Source of the DNA: Cokeromyces recurvatus
Lineage: Eukaryota > Mucoromycota > Mucoromycetes > Mucorales > Mucoraceae
DNA length: 64,000 nucleotides
Direction of reading: 5' to 3'
Assembly (NCBI RefSeq): GCF_025118155.1
Contig: NW_026251387.1
Location: 1,643,501-1,707,500, forward strand
The position numbers and the translations under genes are program-made. Below the pieces are notes generated by a model. That model was not told the DNA's origin, searched no databases, and saw only the letters and a program-made list of their open reading frames with translations. How positions within the stretch are numbered: position 1 is the stretch's first letter; each line of letters opens with the position of its first letter. Below, piece by piece: positions 9,712 to 23,900 of this stretch.

Positions 9712-11650
9712 TCAGCTCATGACAGAGTGTCTTATCCAACTTTGACAGTCCTCTTTGCTAATGTGAACAGATGCATTGCAAATACGTTCGTTGATCTTAG
9801 TATTTTGCCTGACTGAAGAATGATCGTTGTTTATGATATTCTTCAACTTGAACCAAAACTCCTCAATAGGATTTAAGAATGGAGAATATGGTGGCAAAAA
9901 AAAAACCATCTGATATCCTCGTTGTTCCACCCAATCTTGCACTATATGAGACTTATGAATGGATGCACTGTCAAGTACTAAATACTTGTAATCCATACCA
10001 GCTGCATCAATTGTAGTGAGAACTTGCTCTATGAATTCTAAAAAGTCATTACAAGTTGTGCCTTTTTTTTTACGATTGGCGTGTCATCTAATCATTGTCT
10101 TCTTTTCTGCTGCTGCTGTAGCGATGATTTCCTTTCGCGAAAGAGTAACAACACCGTATTTGGAAATGACACTTAAGATACTCACGTTTGGCCCACTTGC
10201 TTCAATTTGGATTTTGCAAGGTGTTCCAACTTCACTTCAACCATAAGAACGATGCATGTTTCTGTTGAATCCAGCCTCATCAATAAACACACAATCATTA
10301 ATAAAATCTAACTCTCTGATAATCCAAGAGTTCACTTCATTATTGTTTTGATAGCAAAAAGTTAAAGAAAGAGGAAAAGACAAAAGACAAGTCTGTGAAA
10401 ACTTCGCGTAGTTTTTTTATTAAGAAAAAAATACAAAAAATTGTACCAGGAAAAATTATGTGAAAAAGTAAAGGGTTATTTATATGTTTTTGCAAGGTAA
10501 GTGATATTAATAGAACTATGATTTGGATAAGCAAATATTGCTATAATAAAGCATTAGTCATAAATATTTTCTCCGAATAATTCTGCCTACAATAAGATCT
10601 ATTTTTATTCTTTTCTGCCTGAGCTGTCGCAGTTACTAAAAATATTAAATTATTATTTCTGGGGTAAGCGACGCGTCAATATTAATTCACAGTGAATATG
10701 TCAGCTATAACAATACCAATTATTTATATGCTACTATTATTATTATCCTATAAGATATTATTACATAACAATATTTATCTTTATAGCTATCTATATATAA
10801 TATGTATGACTTATAAATAATTATGTAATTGAATATAACGGTCATAATCCTATTGAATTATTATTATTACATAATATAATGTATATAATTATTTTTAATG
10901 CTCGAATACTCAAACAATGACTATTATCAAAACTGAGAGTAGAATGAATATTATGCTGTGAAGCGCGATATATTAGTTTTATTTGAATAACCTCTTTATT
11001 ATATAATAAATGATGGTTTATTTCTATTAACTTAATTATAAAGGCTACTACAATCACAACAATTATGTCTTTTGATAATAGTTTCTTCGTTGTCTCGTGC
11101 AAAATATTGTGGTGCAATACGTTTATAAGTGAGACGACACTTTTTTTTTCATGTGGGTTGCTACTGATCTCGGGGTGATTAGAATTTCAGTAAAGTTTTC
11201 GCGAAGTCGATTTGTAACAGTTTCGACTGTCAGAGTTGGCTCATTTGCTAATAACTCAAAAATAAATACTGTGTGTACATCTTTAAGAATTTGCTTTCGA
11301 CCTTTGTGCTCCTTGGGAATGAAAGTGTCAGGAATATCTTCTAGATCAGAGTTGCTCGTCGATTCATTCCATTTTTTGATTTAACGCGCGGCTGTTGACT
11401 TTGACAGTCCTATCTTAGAAGCCGCTTCTCTAATAGACATATGTTCAAACTCCTGTATTATGTTAATTAAATTTACTACCTTTGATTCGTTTTTTGTTAT
11501 GTAAGATCCTCGCGCTGTTGAGGTCTCTTTAAAATTAATAGCCTTTTGTGCTCTTATTAATTTTCCTTCTGCGTATATCGCTGCTGGTCCTTCCCAATCC
11601 ATGTAAGATTGAACGATTATAGGAACTACTTGACTATCGTCAATGCTCAT
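9712..11650 (-). pseudogene. Broken Tc1-like DDE transposase
   Basis: Decayed transposase read on the minus strand. The N-terminal part (11381-11650, continuing to about 11140) carries a helix-turn-helix with IREAASKIGLSKSTAAR. An in-frame TAA at 11382-11384 is followed by recognisable sequence starting IKKWNES. A frame change occurs near 11120. The catalytic half (about 10336 down to 9712) keeps VFIDEAGF, LVLDSASIHKS and PFLNPIEEFW, giving the DDE triad with 35 residues between the second D and E. It also has two TGA codons where the family usually has Trp (YG*SEVG near 10241, IR*HAN near 10084). About 720 bp of non-coding DNA separates the halves. The motifs and TA-flanked inverted repeats identify Tc1/mariner; it cannot make an active enzyme. 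Confidence 0.88.
10354..11069. other. Non-coding block splitting the transposase
   Basis: About 716 bp of AT-rich sequence with no homology I recognise, between the HTH and DDE halves. An 8-bp direct repeat TTTTGATA flanks it (10346-10353 and 11070-11077), which could be a target duplication but could equally be chance in such AT-rich DNA. No inverted ends or coding frame were seen. Confidence 0.4.
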
Positions 11651-11825
11651 GTTTTTTTTAAAAAAAAAGAATAATAAAAGAAAAGGAAAAAGAACAACAT
11701 TGAGCTTTTAATGTGATGCCAAGGAAATGAATAAAAATATAAGCGTCCTAGTTTTTTATTGGTTGTCCCATTTTCAAATAGGTGTCCAACTTTTTTTTTT
11801 TTGGCTGGCCCAAATTTTTTTTTGG

Positions 11826-11850
11826 TGGCCCAACCTATTTTCTTCAGCTG
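11826..11850. repeat. right terminal inverted repeat
   Basis: 25 bp, exact reverse complement of 2964-2988, followed by TA at 11851-11852. It lies about 80 bp from the 3' end of the forkhead coding region. Confidence 0.93.
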
Positions 11851-11907
11851 TAATTACATATTATTATTTTTATTTCAATAAAATATATTTTTAGAAACAG
11901 ACGATAA

Positions 11908-11924
11908 GTGTGTGTGTGTGTGTA
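11908..11924. repeat. (TG)n microsatellite
   Basis: Short TG dinucleotide run between the right transposon end and the forkhead stop codon. Confidence 0.8.
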
Positions 11925-11932
11925 TTTAACAG

Positions 11933-13966
<2,034 letters not shown>

Positions 13967-14773
13967 ATTTTTCGATGTTAAATATTGCATTAAATAATTG
14001 AGCAGATGTAATATAAAAATCGTATAAATCGTCAACAACTTTGAAACGTAGAAATATATTGGATAGTAAAATTCAAACGCTTTTAGATCAATAGATTTAT
14101 ATCTAAACGTATATAAGCTGATGAGATTATAAAAAAAGAGAAGAAGAAGAAGAAGAGAAAAAAAAAGGCCTTTGGACAGCCTTTAATTTTTTTTTCTTAA
14201 AAAAAAAAAGGGGGTGGAGTGAAAACTAAAAATCAGGTGCCTTTTAATCATTTATGTTTGAACCGTATTGTTAGGAAATGACGTGGTTTACGGACTAATA
14301 ATAAAGTATCGTTTTCTTTTACAAATAGACATATATATGAATATATAACTATTCATTGATAAAATTATGTATATATTGTTTTGTAAATTCTTAGTATATT
14401 CAGCTTCTAATACAGTTAATGTAATAAATGTATACACATGTAGAGTAGACTGTATGTCTAAGTTCTATTCTTCAAGCAACGCATATTATCATTTTTGTGG
14501 CTTCAAACTTTACATATCTGTATGCACATGAATCAATGCAGATAACTGTTCAAAAATCATTTCCTAAAATATACGGATGGCTATTGTGTCCCTGATTTTT
14601 TTTTTCATAAGTTCCCCGCTTTGAATGTATTTCTATACTTTGCATGGAGTTTGCGAATTCTTTCTAAATCAATAGCGTTCCTTCAACATATAAAAAGTTT
14701 TGTTATATGTTATTTTACATGTAAATCAATTATGATCTATACAAGTAGAACTATGTCCAGATTTAGATTGATA

Positions 14774-14810
<37 letters not shown>

Positions 14811-17800
14811 TTGAGAAATGAACTAACGAAATTTCCTATTTTTCCTTTTTTAGAAGTTTTAAAATGTTTCATATTTAAAAGAATGCAATCAACAGACTTT
14901 ATGAAAAATGGTAGAAGCATTAAGTTATAAATAAATATTCAAAATATATTGCCTTATATATATATACTAAATTCTATTATGTTTTTATGTATATGCTTCT
15001 TATTAAAATATATCCATATATTCTTTAAAAGAAGGTAACTCAAAAAAAAAAAAGAAAAAAGAACCTAATGATCGTAAACACTTGATACATCCGAACAACA
15101 TGACAGGAATATATTATTTAACGATTTGTGTAATAAAGCACATTTCTTTGTGATATATCCTTTTCATTTGTATGCTAACCGTTAGATATGTAAATACAAG
15201 CGGATTTATAAACTTATTGTGATTGCTATTAAGGCATTTCAAATATACACGTAAATGGATGCTTATTATAAAACATACATTTACTTGAATGGGAACTTTT
15301 TATGATGAATTGAAGTACACATTGAGTGTATGTTTCACGAAAAAAGAAAGAATAATCTTACCAAATTAGAAAAGTTTGTGATATACTAATGAACGATGGA
15401 CAAGTGATCTGTCATTTTACATTACACAATCTACTTTTGAAAGCAGGACACAAGTATCAATAATTAAATCTACAATACTAAAGATTATTAGTGTTCTTGT
15501 TCATCCTGTAGACGTTTTATTCTGCTAACTTAATAAAGTTTTATTATATTATATATGAAAGCTGCTAACTATCAAAGTAATAGCTTATATTGTTTTCGTT
15601 GAATAATGATTAAAAACATGATATACAATAGTTACGATTGATTTTTATAATAATGTATGCCTAAAATATATTTTAATACACGCCATCTTCTTATTTCTTT
15701 TTTATCGTCCTCCATAATGTAGAGACATTTCAATGTGTAAAAATTATAAATTGAAAATAGACTGTTTATAAACTTCTAGAACAGCTTTGTTAAGTATGAC
15801 TATTATACATCTTATTAATAACTTTAAAAAGGTGAAATATAGTTTTATACAAAGCTAAATGAAAAAAAAACGACTTGTTTATATCGAATTTCTGATCCTG
15901 TATTGATAATGTACTTGTATAAATTATTATTATAATATGATTTCGACGGTATATACTAATATATAATTTAGAAATAAATACCATAAATTATATCATAAGC
16001 AGTTAACATCGTACTAAGTATTCAACAAAGAAGAGTTAAATGAAAAAGTAATATGAAAACAGTAGACAAAATAGAGCAATGATTTGCTCACTTATGTTTT
16101 GCTATGCACAACTTAACTGCAAAAGTGTTTGTTAAAATAACTTTTGTTTGAAATAGGATAATATATAGTATCATAGAACTAGAATACTATAAGCTAATCG
16201 TATTTAGTTAAGTTTTCAATATATATACATATATATATATATATACATGATTTAAATATAGGATGTATCGAAGTTAAGGCATGATGATGTTGAAAAAAAT
16301 GACTAAATATATTATACACCTTCCTGTCAGAGAGTATAGAAAAATATAGGATTAATGTCGGTGATAAATGAATAGCTGTAAACAGTCATCAATAAAAGGG
16401 GCACGAAAATATGCCAAGATGAAGTTTGCAATACTAGAGAATACAGATATATTTCATATAATTTAATATTTGCTATTGTCAAATATGCTGAACAGCCGCT
16501 TTTGAATTCTATATATTTGTAAGATTTAAAAGAATATATTTGATATATATTATTATTTACTGATTTTTTTAATTCATACTATCTTAAGATTATTATAATG
16601 CATGTGTTTTGCAACTTAATACACAAATAATAAATCTCGGATACTATAGGAGACATATAAAGCTACTAGTTGTAAGATCTGGATTATTAAGGTATTGACT
16701 AACTCATTAGGTTCATTCTCATTCTTAATTATTTAATGTTATCAAAAAAGAAGAGACAACTACTACATACTACTTATGGAATCAAGACATTAGTGTTTAT
16801 GCTAATATAATTATTATCGTTTGCTCTCTTCCCAGAATGTATTCTTATAATATTCAGTACTCTTTAAAATCTAAATAGTATAAGTTGTGTAAAAGTAGAC
16901 AAGACAAATAACACTAGAAACAGAAAAAAGAAGAATGCAATTATAATTACTATCTATTGATTGCTCTATGTTTTTTAAAAAATTTACTTTGAACATGCTC
17001 AAATTCTTTTTTTATACTATAATTAGTTTGATGTTTATTTTTTATGGAAACTCACCATTCTCTAATGTAAATGTCTATTTATTTTTGCTTGTATTAATAA
17101 TCTACCTTTACCAGAGATTATCTACTACTTGTAAGAGAATTCTTTTGAATAAAGTACAAATAGGTTTGAAAAAGGTATATCGTCAGAGATTATTTCGATA
17201 ACTTTAAATAAAATTTCTTGTTACATACAAATAATTTAGTAGGTGATATACAAAAGTATTATTAAAATAAAAGAAAAAATTATTTATAAGCTGTATTATA
17301 TCAGCAAACTTTTTGCCATTTGTATATGTATTTAGGAAACTTATTTAAAACAGTTATATTCAAAGTATAATCAGATTATTGACGGTATCCTTTAGTGATT
17401 AGTATTAAGGAATAAATTAGAAAATAAAATACTACATGTTATAATGAACTGTACAATTTCTTGTATAAAAATAAATAAAGACTGACGGCTCTTATTATAT
17501 ATAAATCACTTTGCTTATATATGTGTATTACTCATTTGTGAGATCCGGGTGACCCTAATCTCGACACTCATAATAAGATTAACTTTATATATGTATATAT
17601 ATTAATAGAAAAGAAAAAACAATATGGGGATATTCGGTGTTCATTTTTTCCTTTGCCTTGCTACCATTTATATATAAACTGCAGATAAATGAGATATATA
17701 TGCATAAGTCATATGCTTTAATTTTCAGTATTTACGGTATATGTATGAGAGAAAATGCTATTAATATATATTATCATTGTCTATAGCACAGAATGGTTAA

Positions 17801-18109
17801 AAAATGTAAATAATATGCGCTATTACATCTTAGTTATTAGAAAATGTATCAATATAAAACATCTTCTATACTTATACAAATCGAAATAATAAAAAACTCT
17901 CACAAAAAACATTACATAATACATATACAAATATTAATATAACAAAGTTGTAATGAGCTATAATAATATCCTAGCAATATATTTGTGTATATATGAACGC
18001 AGTAAACAGAATATTCATTAGAAATAAATGTTGTATTCAAATAAAGCAGTAATTTTATGTATAATTATTACATGTACTATTATATACATTATCAAGAAAA
18101 AAACCCCCT
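13967..18109. other. Gene-free 4.1-kb AT-rich interval
   Basis: Lies between the 5' end of the forkhead gene and the 3' end of TIM50. It contains homopolymer runs (T33 at 14777-14809) and dinucleotide AT stretches. Short frames exist (for example 16968-17201) but lack family resemblance, consistent codon use or introns. Part of the high-coordinate side of 13966 must be the forkhead promoter. No tRNA, inverted-repeat element or transposon remnant was recognised. Confidence 0.6.
14777..14809. repeat. T33 homopolymer
   Basis: Uninterrupted run of 33 T in the gene-free interval. Confidence 0.9.
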
Positions 18110-19857
18110 TTATTGTTGAGTATTTTGTGGAGATTGTCCAGCATTAGGTGGAGGAATAATAGGTTGCCCCTAATAAAAAATTATGATTAATATCATTTTT
18201 ACTTAAAGAGATAATAAAATTTATTTGCTTACTGAAGCTGCTTGTGTCATTAAGTCCCAAACAGACATTTTCATCTCTTTCATCATTTGCATTTGTTTTT
18301 CCATATCCTGTGCCATAGCTTCTTCTTGCATCTTCTTTTGTTGCTCAAACTCAGTAGCAAATGTTTCTCTAACATGCTTTCTCATTTGTTGTAAATAAGT
18401 TGGAGGTGGTCCCTCAACTTGTGCAGAGGCTCCACCACCCAAAATTGATCCCAGATTACGGGAGGTTTTCTTTTTTGCCTGCTCTTGTTCCCATTGTAAA
18501 CGATGCATTTTATTCATTTCTTCTTCGCGTCTTGCCCATTCTACAGGAATATATTTACCGTCAAAACTCTTTAAAACTGGTCTAACATCGTCGGGATTCG
18601 TTAAGGCAATAGCTGGATTTATATTTAACAATTAGTTTCTACCCTTTGTTCATAAGTTTTTGTTGTCTTACCTTCTAAGAATGGAATATATTCTAGAAGA
18701 CCTTGGTCTTTTGGTTCACCTTTCCAAGGCTTCAATGCAATGCCATTTTCAGGTTGTAAAGAGAAAGAATCAGGATTAGAATCCATAATGATAACTTTAC
18801 TCAAATCACGGTTTAAATGGGATAAATCTTTCACATATTTTCCATTTACATATCGGGTACCCTCACGATAAAGTCTATACATAGCATACTGGTAAGGATC
18901 AAGCTTATCCAAAATTGGCATAGCATTCTATTATCATGTTTAATTAAAAATAAACCTCCTAATCAATTTAAATTTGTGAAAATATATTTTACCATAGATG
19001 ACTGAGAGGTGAAAATAACAATTTCATAGAACTGTGAAAGATATGCTAAGAAATAATCAACACCGGGTCTTTTAGCATGACGCCAACCATGTTCTTTCTA
19101 TATAAAAAAATATCAATAAAATGATTTCTGAGTTATCATTTTCCATCCTTACATCCCAAGTAGAATAAACAAGAGTTTCATCCAAATTAATTACTAATGT
19201 GTAATTACGACGATATGGCTCTGGAAGAGGCTCTGGAAGAAGTTTGTCCCACATGGGTTCATTCATTCCCTAATTAACGAAACATTTTAATATATTTGTC
19301 TTTTTTTTTTCTTTTTTCTTTTAAAATAATCTCAAATGAAATACCTCTTTGAATTCCTTAAAACGATCAGCACAGCGTTTATAAGCAGCAACAAGTCCAT
19401 TTTCATTTACATACTATATAAATTATATAAATAAAAATGCTCTATCTATGATGTTAAAATAATTTTCGGAACATTACTTTGTCTTCTCTATCATCCTCAA
19501 AAGGTCGACCTGTAATTTGTAAATTAAAGTTAATAATCTTTAACAGCATTTGTATTTTTTCCCTTTTTACATGTTACCATAATAAAATAAACCACCAAGA
19601 CCAAGACCTGTAAATACACCTGCAGTTATAGCCATCTCTTTGTAGTTATTGTCCTTTTCACCTTTTGCTTTGATAGGCTTTTTATCACCCTTAGGTAAAG
19701 TAGCTTTACCTTTAGAACCTATTTTTTGAGCTAATGCTTCTTCGGCTAACTTGTGTGCAGATGAGTTATTGACCGAATGCTCAGGAGTTGAAGCATAAGC
19801 TCTTCTAAATGCCGTAGTTGTTGTTTTTTGAAACCTAACAATAGTTCTACGAAACAT
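18110..19857 (-). CDS. TIM50: Mitochondrial import inner membrane translocase subunit TIM50
   Basis: Receptor of the TIM23 complex that takes presequence proteins from TOM across the inner membrane. Eight exons join in phase to 432 residues (19857-19578, 19510-19479, 19413-19345, 19269-19153, 19097-18993, 18927-18672, 18612-18233, 18169-18110). The N-terminus [20 protein letters not shown] is an Arg/Thr-rich amphipathic presequence. A Gly-rich membrane segment (about 75-93) precedes the FCP1-like domain, whose first motif reads [12 protein letters not shown]. It continues with [29 protein letters not shown] and [11 protein letters not shown]. Phosphatase function is not expected in this family. 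The C-terminus is charged, Met/Gln-rich, and ends in a Pro-rich tail. Length is near that of other fungal Tim50 proteins. FKS is divergently oriented 728 bp away. Confidence 0.96.
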
Positions 19858-20585
19858 TATTTTCCAATATGTAAGTTGTAAAAGATGTATGTAAAATAAA
19901 AAGACATTTCAGAAAATATTATGCTGAATTTTTGATAGTTTCTTAGTGGCTTGTTAGCCTATCAAGTTCCCCCTGCTTACACAGCCAGGGTATCCAATAT
20001 ATTGGATGCATTTAAACTTCCGTCGCCAAATCAGACATTAATTATGGATCGTTTACAAGAGTAAATCTAAGTGAGATTATTTAACGTTCATATTTTGTGA
20101 GTAGTATGTTTACATATATACACATAATTCAAATAAAAATATATTACTGAGAACCTATGTTCACTAAACTATATATTTGTCAGTTTAGGATTCACTACAT
20201 ATTATATAAATATATACAAAGGAAATTTTATATTCTGCATATAACATGTAATACGCCACTGTATAAGTAATAGATATAGTAAAATTGAAATGTATTTATG
20301 AATACTATATTGTATAGTATTTATACAATACTTATTTGTGCTTTTCTTTTTTTTTAACAAAAATACGTTTATATATGACCGCATGCCTGATAAGATTATT
20401 ATTGTTTATGTTACGTGCCTAAAATTCGTTTTAAATGCAACCATATTTCATTCAACGTATCTATTTTCGTAATCAAAACTATGGTTATAACGCATTATCT
20501 TTGCTCTTCTTCTTCTTCTTGTTCAATTTTTCTATTTCCTTCATTTACTATTTTTCATTTATTTCATATAATAAATAAATAAAAA
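19858..20585. promoter_or_regulatory. Divergent spacer between TIM50 and FKS
   Basis: 728 bp between two divergent start codons, so it should hold both promoters. AT-rich, with a GC-richer patch at about 19965-19995 and pyrimidine-rich stretches (TCTTCTTCTTCTT near 20505) before the FKS ATG. No specific factor site is claimed. Confidence 0.5.
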
Positions 20586-20951
20586 ATGGAGGAAGATAAG
20601 CAGGAGGAAAAGAACAAAAAAGATCGTATACAATCCTCTTCCACTGTTGATAAATCTACCAAGTCGGCTTCAGTTTCCAACTCAAATACTTCAAGTAGTG
20701 AAAAAACTAAGCATCGATATAAATTAAAAGGCCATTTTACAACTGAGCATAATACTGATTTTTCAAAGTAAGAACTTTAGTAATAATTTACTCTTTATTT
20801 AGATTATTAACTAAACCTATTGCTTTGTAGTATATCAACTAATGAACAATATATTAAAAACTCTGGTAATCACAATGAGCACACATCATCTAGCATATAT
20901 CAGGATGCAGAATCGCCTAATAATTCACATACATCAAATAGTTATAAAAAA

Positions 20952-20995
<44 letters not shown>

Positions 20996-23900
20996 AGAAA
21001 GAAAAAAATTGTTGGAATGCAAATTTGTTCATATTATCATTACATAATACCAATATATTTATCATTAGATCAATCTACTCATTTACCTCCACAATATGTA
21101 TCAATCTCACAGCCATCTTTATCTCAACCAGCTAAACAAAATGATATTATATTTGATGTAGATGTTTTAGCAGCTTTAACACAAGGTGACAATGGTCGAT
21201 ATGCTAATTATGCAACCTCAGCAGATTCTATGTTAGCTCTTTTGGAAAGCCGTAAATATAGAGCCAATAAAGGTGAAAATCAAGATTTTATAAAAAGCCC
21301 TCCCGGTTCTATACCATTAGCTTCTCCAAACGTTAATCTATTAGCGAAAAGCTCTTGTTTTCCATCCTGGGGGTCTGGAGGGGATATTCCTATTACATTT
21401 GAAGAATTGGATAGTATTTTCCATGTCCTTGCAAAGAGATTTGGGTTTCAACAAGATAGCGTAGAAAATATGAGCGAGCATTTAAAAGTAATGTTAGATT
21501 CTCGTGCTTCTCGAATGCAGCCTCAAATAGCATTAGATACTCTTCATGCCGATTATATTGGCGGTAAAAATGCTAACTATCGTAAGTGGTATTTTGCTGC
21601 TCAAATTGATATTTATGATCAAACAGAACAAGAAAAACAAATGGCTTTGGATATGATTGACGAGCATGAACAATTATCGCGTATGCAAGAGAAATGGGAC
21701 TTACGTATGCGTAGCTTATCAAATAAAGAAAAAGTTCATGATTTAGCATTGTATCTATGCTTATGGGGTGAGGCAGCTCCTGTACGATTTACTCCTGAGA
21801 TACTCTGCTTTATTTATAAGATGGCCTCAGATTACTCTTGTCATGAGTCTATTGTAGATATGCAAGAGGCACAAGAAGACGCCTATTTAAATGACATTAT
21901 TATACCACTTTACCAATTTTTTCGTGATCAGACTTATGTTAAAATCAACGGAAAATATACCAAGCGAGAGAGAGATCATGATAAAATTATTGGCTATGAT
22001 GATGCAAATCAATTCTTTTGGAATTCAACATTTTATGATAAAATTTTAGTTGCAGGGCATGAGGAACAAACACTTGGTCAATTGTTACCCCGTAAACGGT
22101 ACATAGCTTTAAAAGATGTCAATTGGAAAAAGACTTTTAAAAAAACTTATAAAGAAAAACGTACATGGATGCATGCTTCTATCAATTTCTCAAGAGTGTG
22201 GGTTATTCATATTGTGACTTTCTGGTATTATATATCAGCAAATGCCTATTCCTTATATTTAAACCTTGATAAAGATATTGCAAAAGAGGAGCTTCCAGTG
22301 CAAATATCTATTGTTGCTTTAGGGGGAGCTATTGCATGTTTGTTAGTCTTAATAGGCTCTTGTGCTGAATTAATGTACCTACCGGCTAGTTGGTATAATT
22401 CAAGAAATATTTTGCGTCGTATTGCATTCTTAATATTACTTATGATCGTGAATGTGGCTCCTTCTTACTATTGTGTTATAATAGATAGGCAAAGTGCAAT
22501 ATCAAGATTAGTATCTATTACTCAATTGATTATTAGTATTATTACAACATTATATTTGTCCCTTGTACCATCATCTCGACTTTTTATGGGTCCTTCTAAA
22601 CATACACGTAAAGAATTAGCTAATGAAAGCTTTACTGGATGTTTCCCACCACTCAAAAGTATTGATCGGATCATGTCGGTCTGTTTATGGATCTGTGTAT
22701 TTTCTTGTAAACTATTAGAATCTTACTTCTTCTTAGCTCTTTCCTTCAAGGACCCTCTTAAAGTTATCAGTACAATGACGATTACAAATTGTCATGATGC
22801 CATATTAGGAGATTTGATCTGTAAGCAAATGCCTCATATTACAATTTTTATTATGTTTTTGATGGATCTAGTACTTTACTTTTTGGACACCTACCTTTGG
22901 TATATCATTTGGAATACTATCTTCTCCGTTGCTAGATCTTTTTATCTAGGTATCTCTATTTGGTCTCCGTGGAGAAATATCTTTTCAAGATTGCCAAAGC
23001 GTATCTTTGTCAAATTGTTAGCAACAACAGATATCCAAGTTAAATATAAACCAAAAGTATTATGTTCCCAAATATGGAATGCTATTGTTATCACTATGTA
23101 TCGTGAGCACTTGATCAATGTAGACCATGCCCAACGCATGTTATATCAGCAGGTAGAATTTTGATATACATTTTAAAAATCCGTTCCTATGTACTAAAAA
23201 TATAATTATTTGTAGGAGATAAACCCTATTGATGGTCAACGATCGCTTAAAACACCTACATTTTTCGTTTCTCAGGAAGATACCTCATTCAAAACAGAAT
23301 ACTTTCCTCAAAGGGGTGAAGCCGAAAGACGTATTCATTTTTTTGCTCAGAGTTTAACGACACCAATGCCACCTCCGCATCCGGTAGAATGTATGCCCAC
23401 CTTTACCGTACTTACAGTATGTATTAACGAAAAACAAGTTTATAATATTGGTTTTTTTTTTTTTTTTTTTTTTTTAATATTGATATGTATTGTATTTTAT
23501 TTTCCTTATTCAATTTATATTTATATTTATATTAGCCTCATTATGGTGAAAAGATTCTTTTGACACTCCGAGAAATTATACGAGAAGAAGATACAAGCAC
23601 AAGAGTAACATTGCTAGAATACCTAAAACAATTACATCCTGTTGAATGGGATAATTTTGTTAAAGATACTAAGCTATTTGTAGATACTGATTGTCGACGC
23701 AGTATTGATACACGTGATGGCTGTAATTCCGGCTTCTCAATATCAAGCAGTATTCAAAAAGACTTTAGTAAAAGTATAAATGATGATCTTCCCTTTTATT
23801 GTATTGGCTTCAAGGATTCTAGACCAGAGTATGCTTTACGCACTCGAATTTGGGCATCACTTAGAGCGCAAACATTATATCGTACTGTATCGGGCTTTAT

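Larger units (their letters stand above)
2964..11850 (-). mobile_element. Tc1/mariner-like DNA transposon carrying a nested LINE
   Basis: Perfect 25-bp terminal inverted repeats lie at 2964-2988 and 11826-11850, each starting CAGCTGAAGAAAATAGG from the outside and each abutted by TA (2962-2963 and 11851-11852), the target duplication of Tc1/mariner elements. A broken Tc1-like transposase lies inside on the minus strand. The span is 8,887 bp; removing the LINE and one copy of its target duplication leaves about 2.5 kb. Sub-terminal copies of the GGGCCA motif follow the right repeat (11800-11830). The element sits between the helicase stop and the end of the forkhead gene. The transposase is non-functional, so any movement would need a helper copy elsewhere. 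Confidence 0.9.

Noticed and set aside
9712..11650. Classic repeat-induced point mutation of the transposase
   Set aside because: The two likely Trp-to-stop changes are in CC rather than CA context, and three sites are too few.
16968..17201. 77-codon hydrophobic frame in the gene-free interval
   Set aside because: Phe/Leu/Ile-rich translation expected from AT-rich DNA, no family resemblance, no splice context.
19940..20060. GC-richer patch with possible stem between TIM50 and FKS considered as a tRNA
   Set aside because: No cloverleaf, no A-box plus B-box pair, no T-arm GTTC consensus at a fitting distance.
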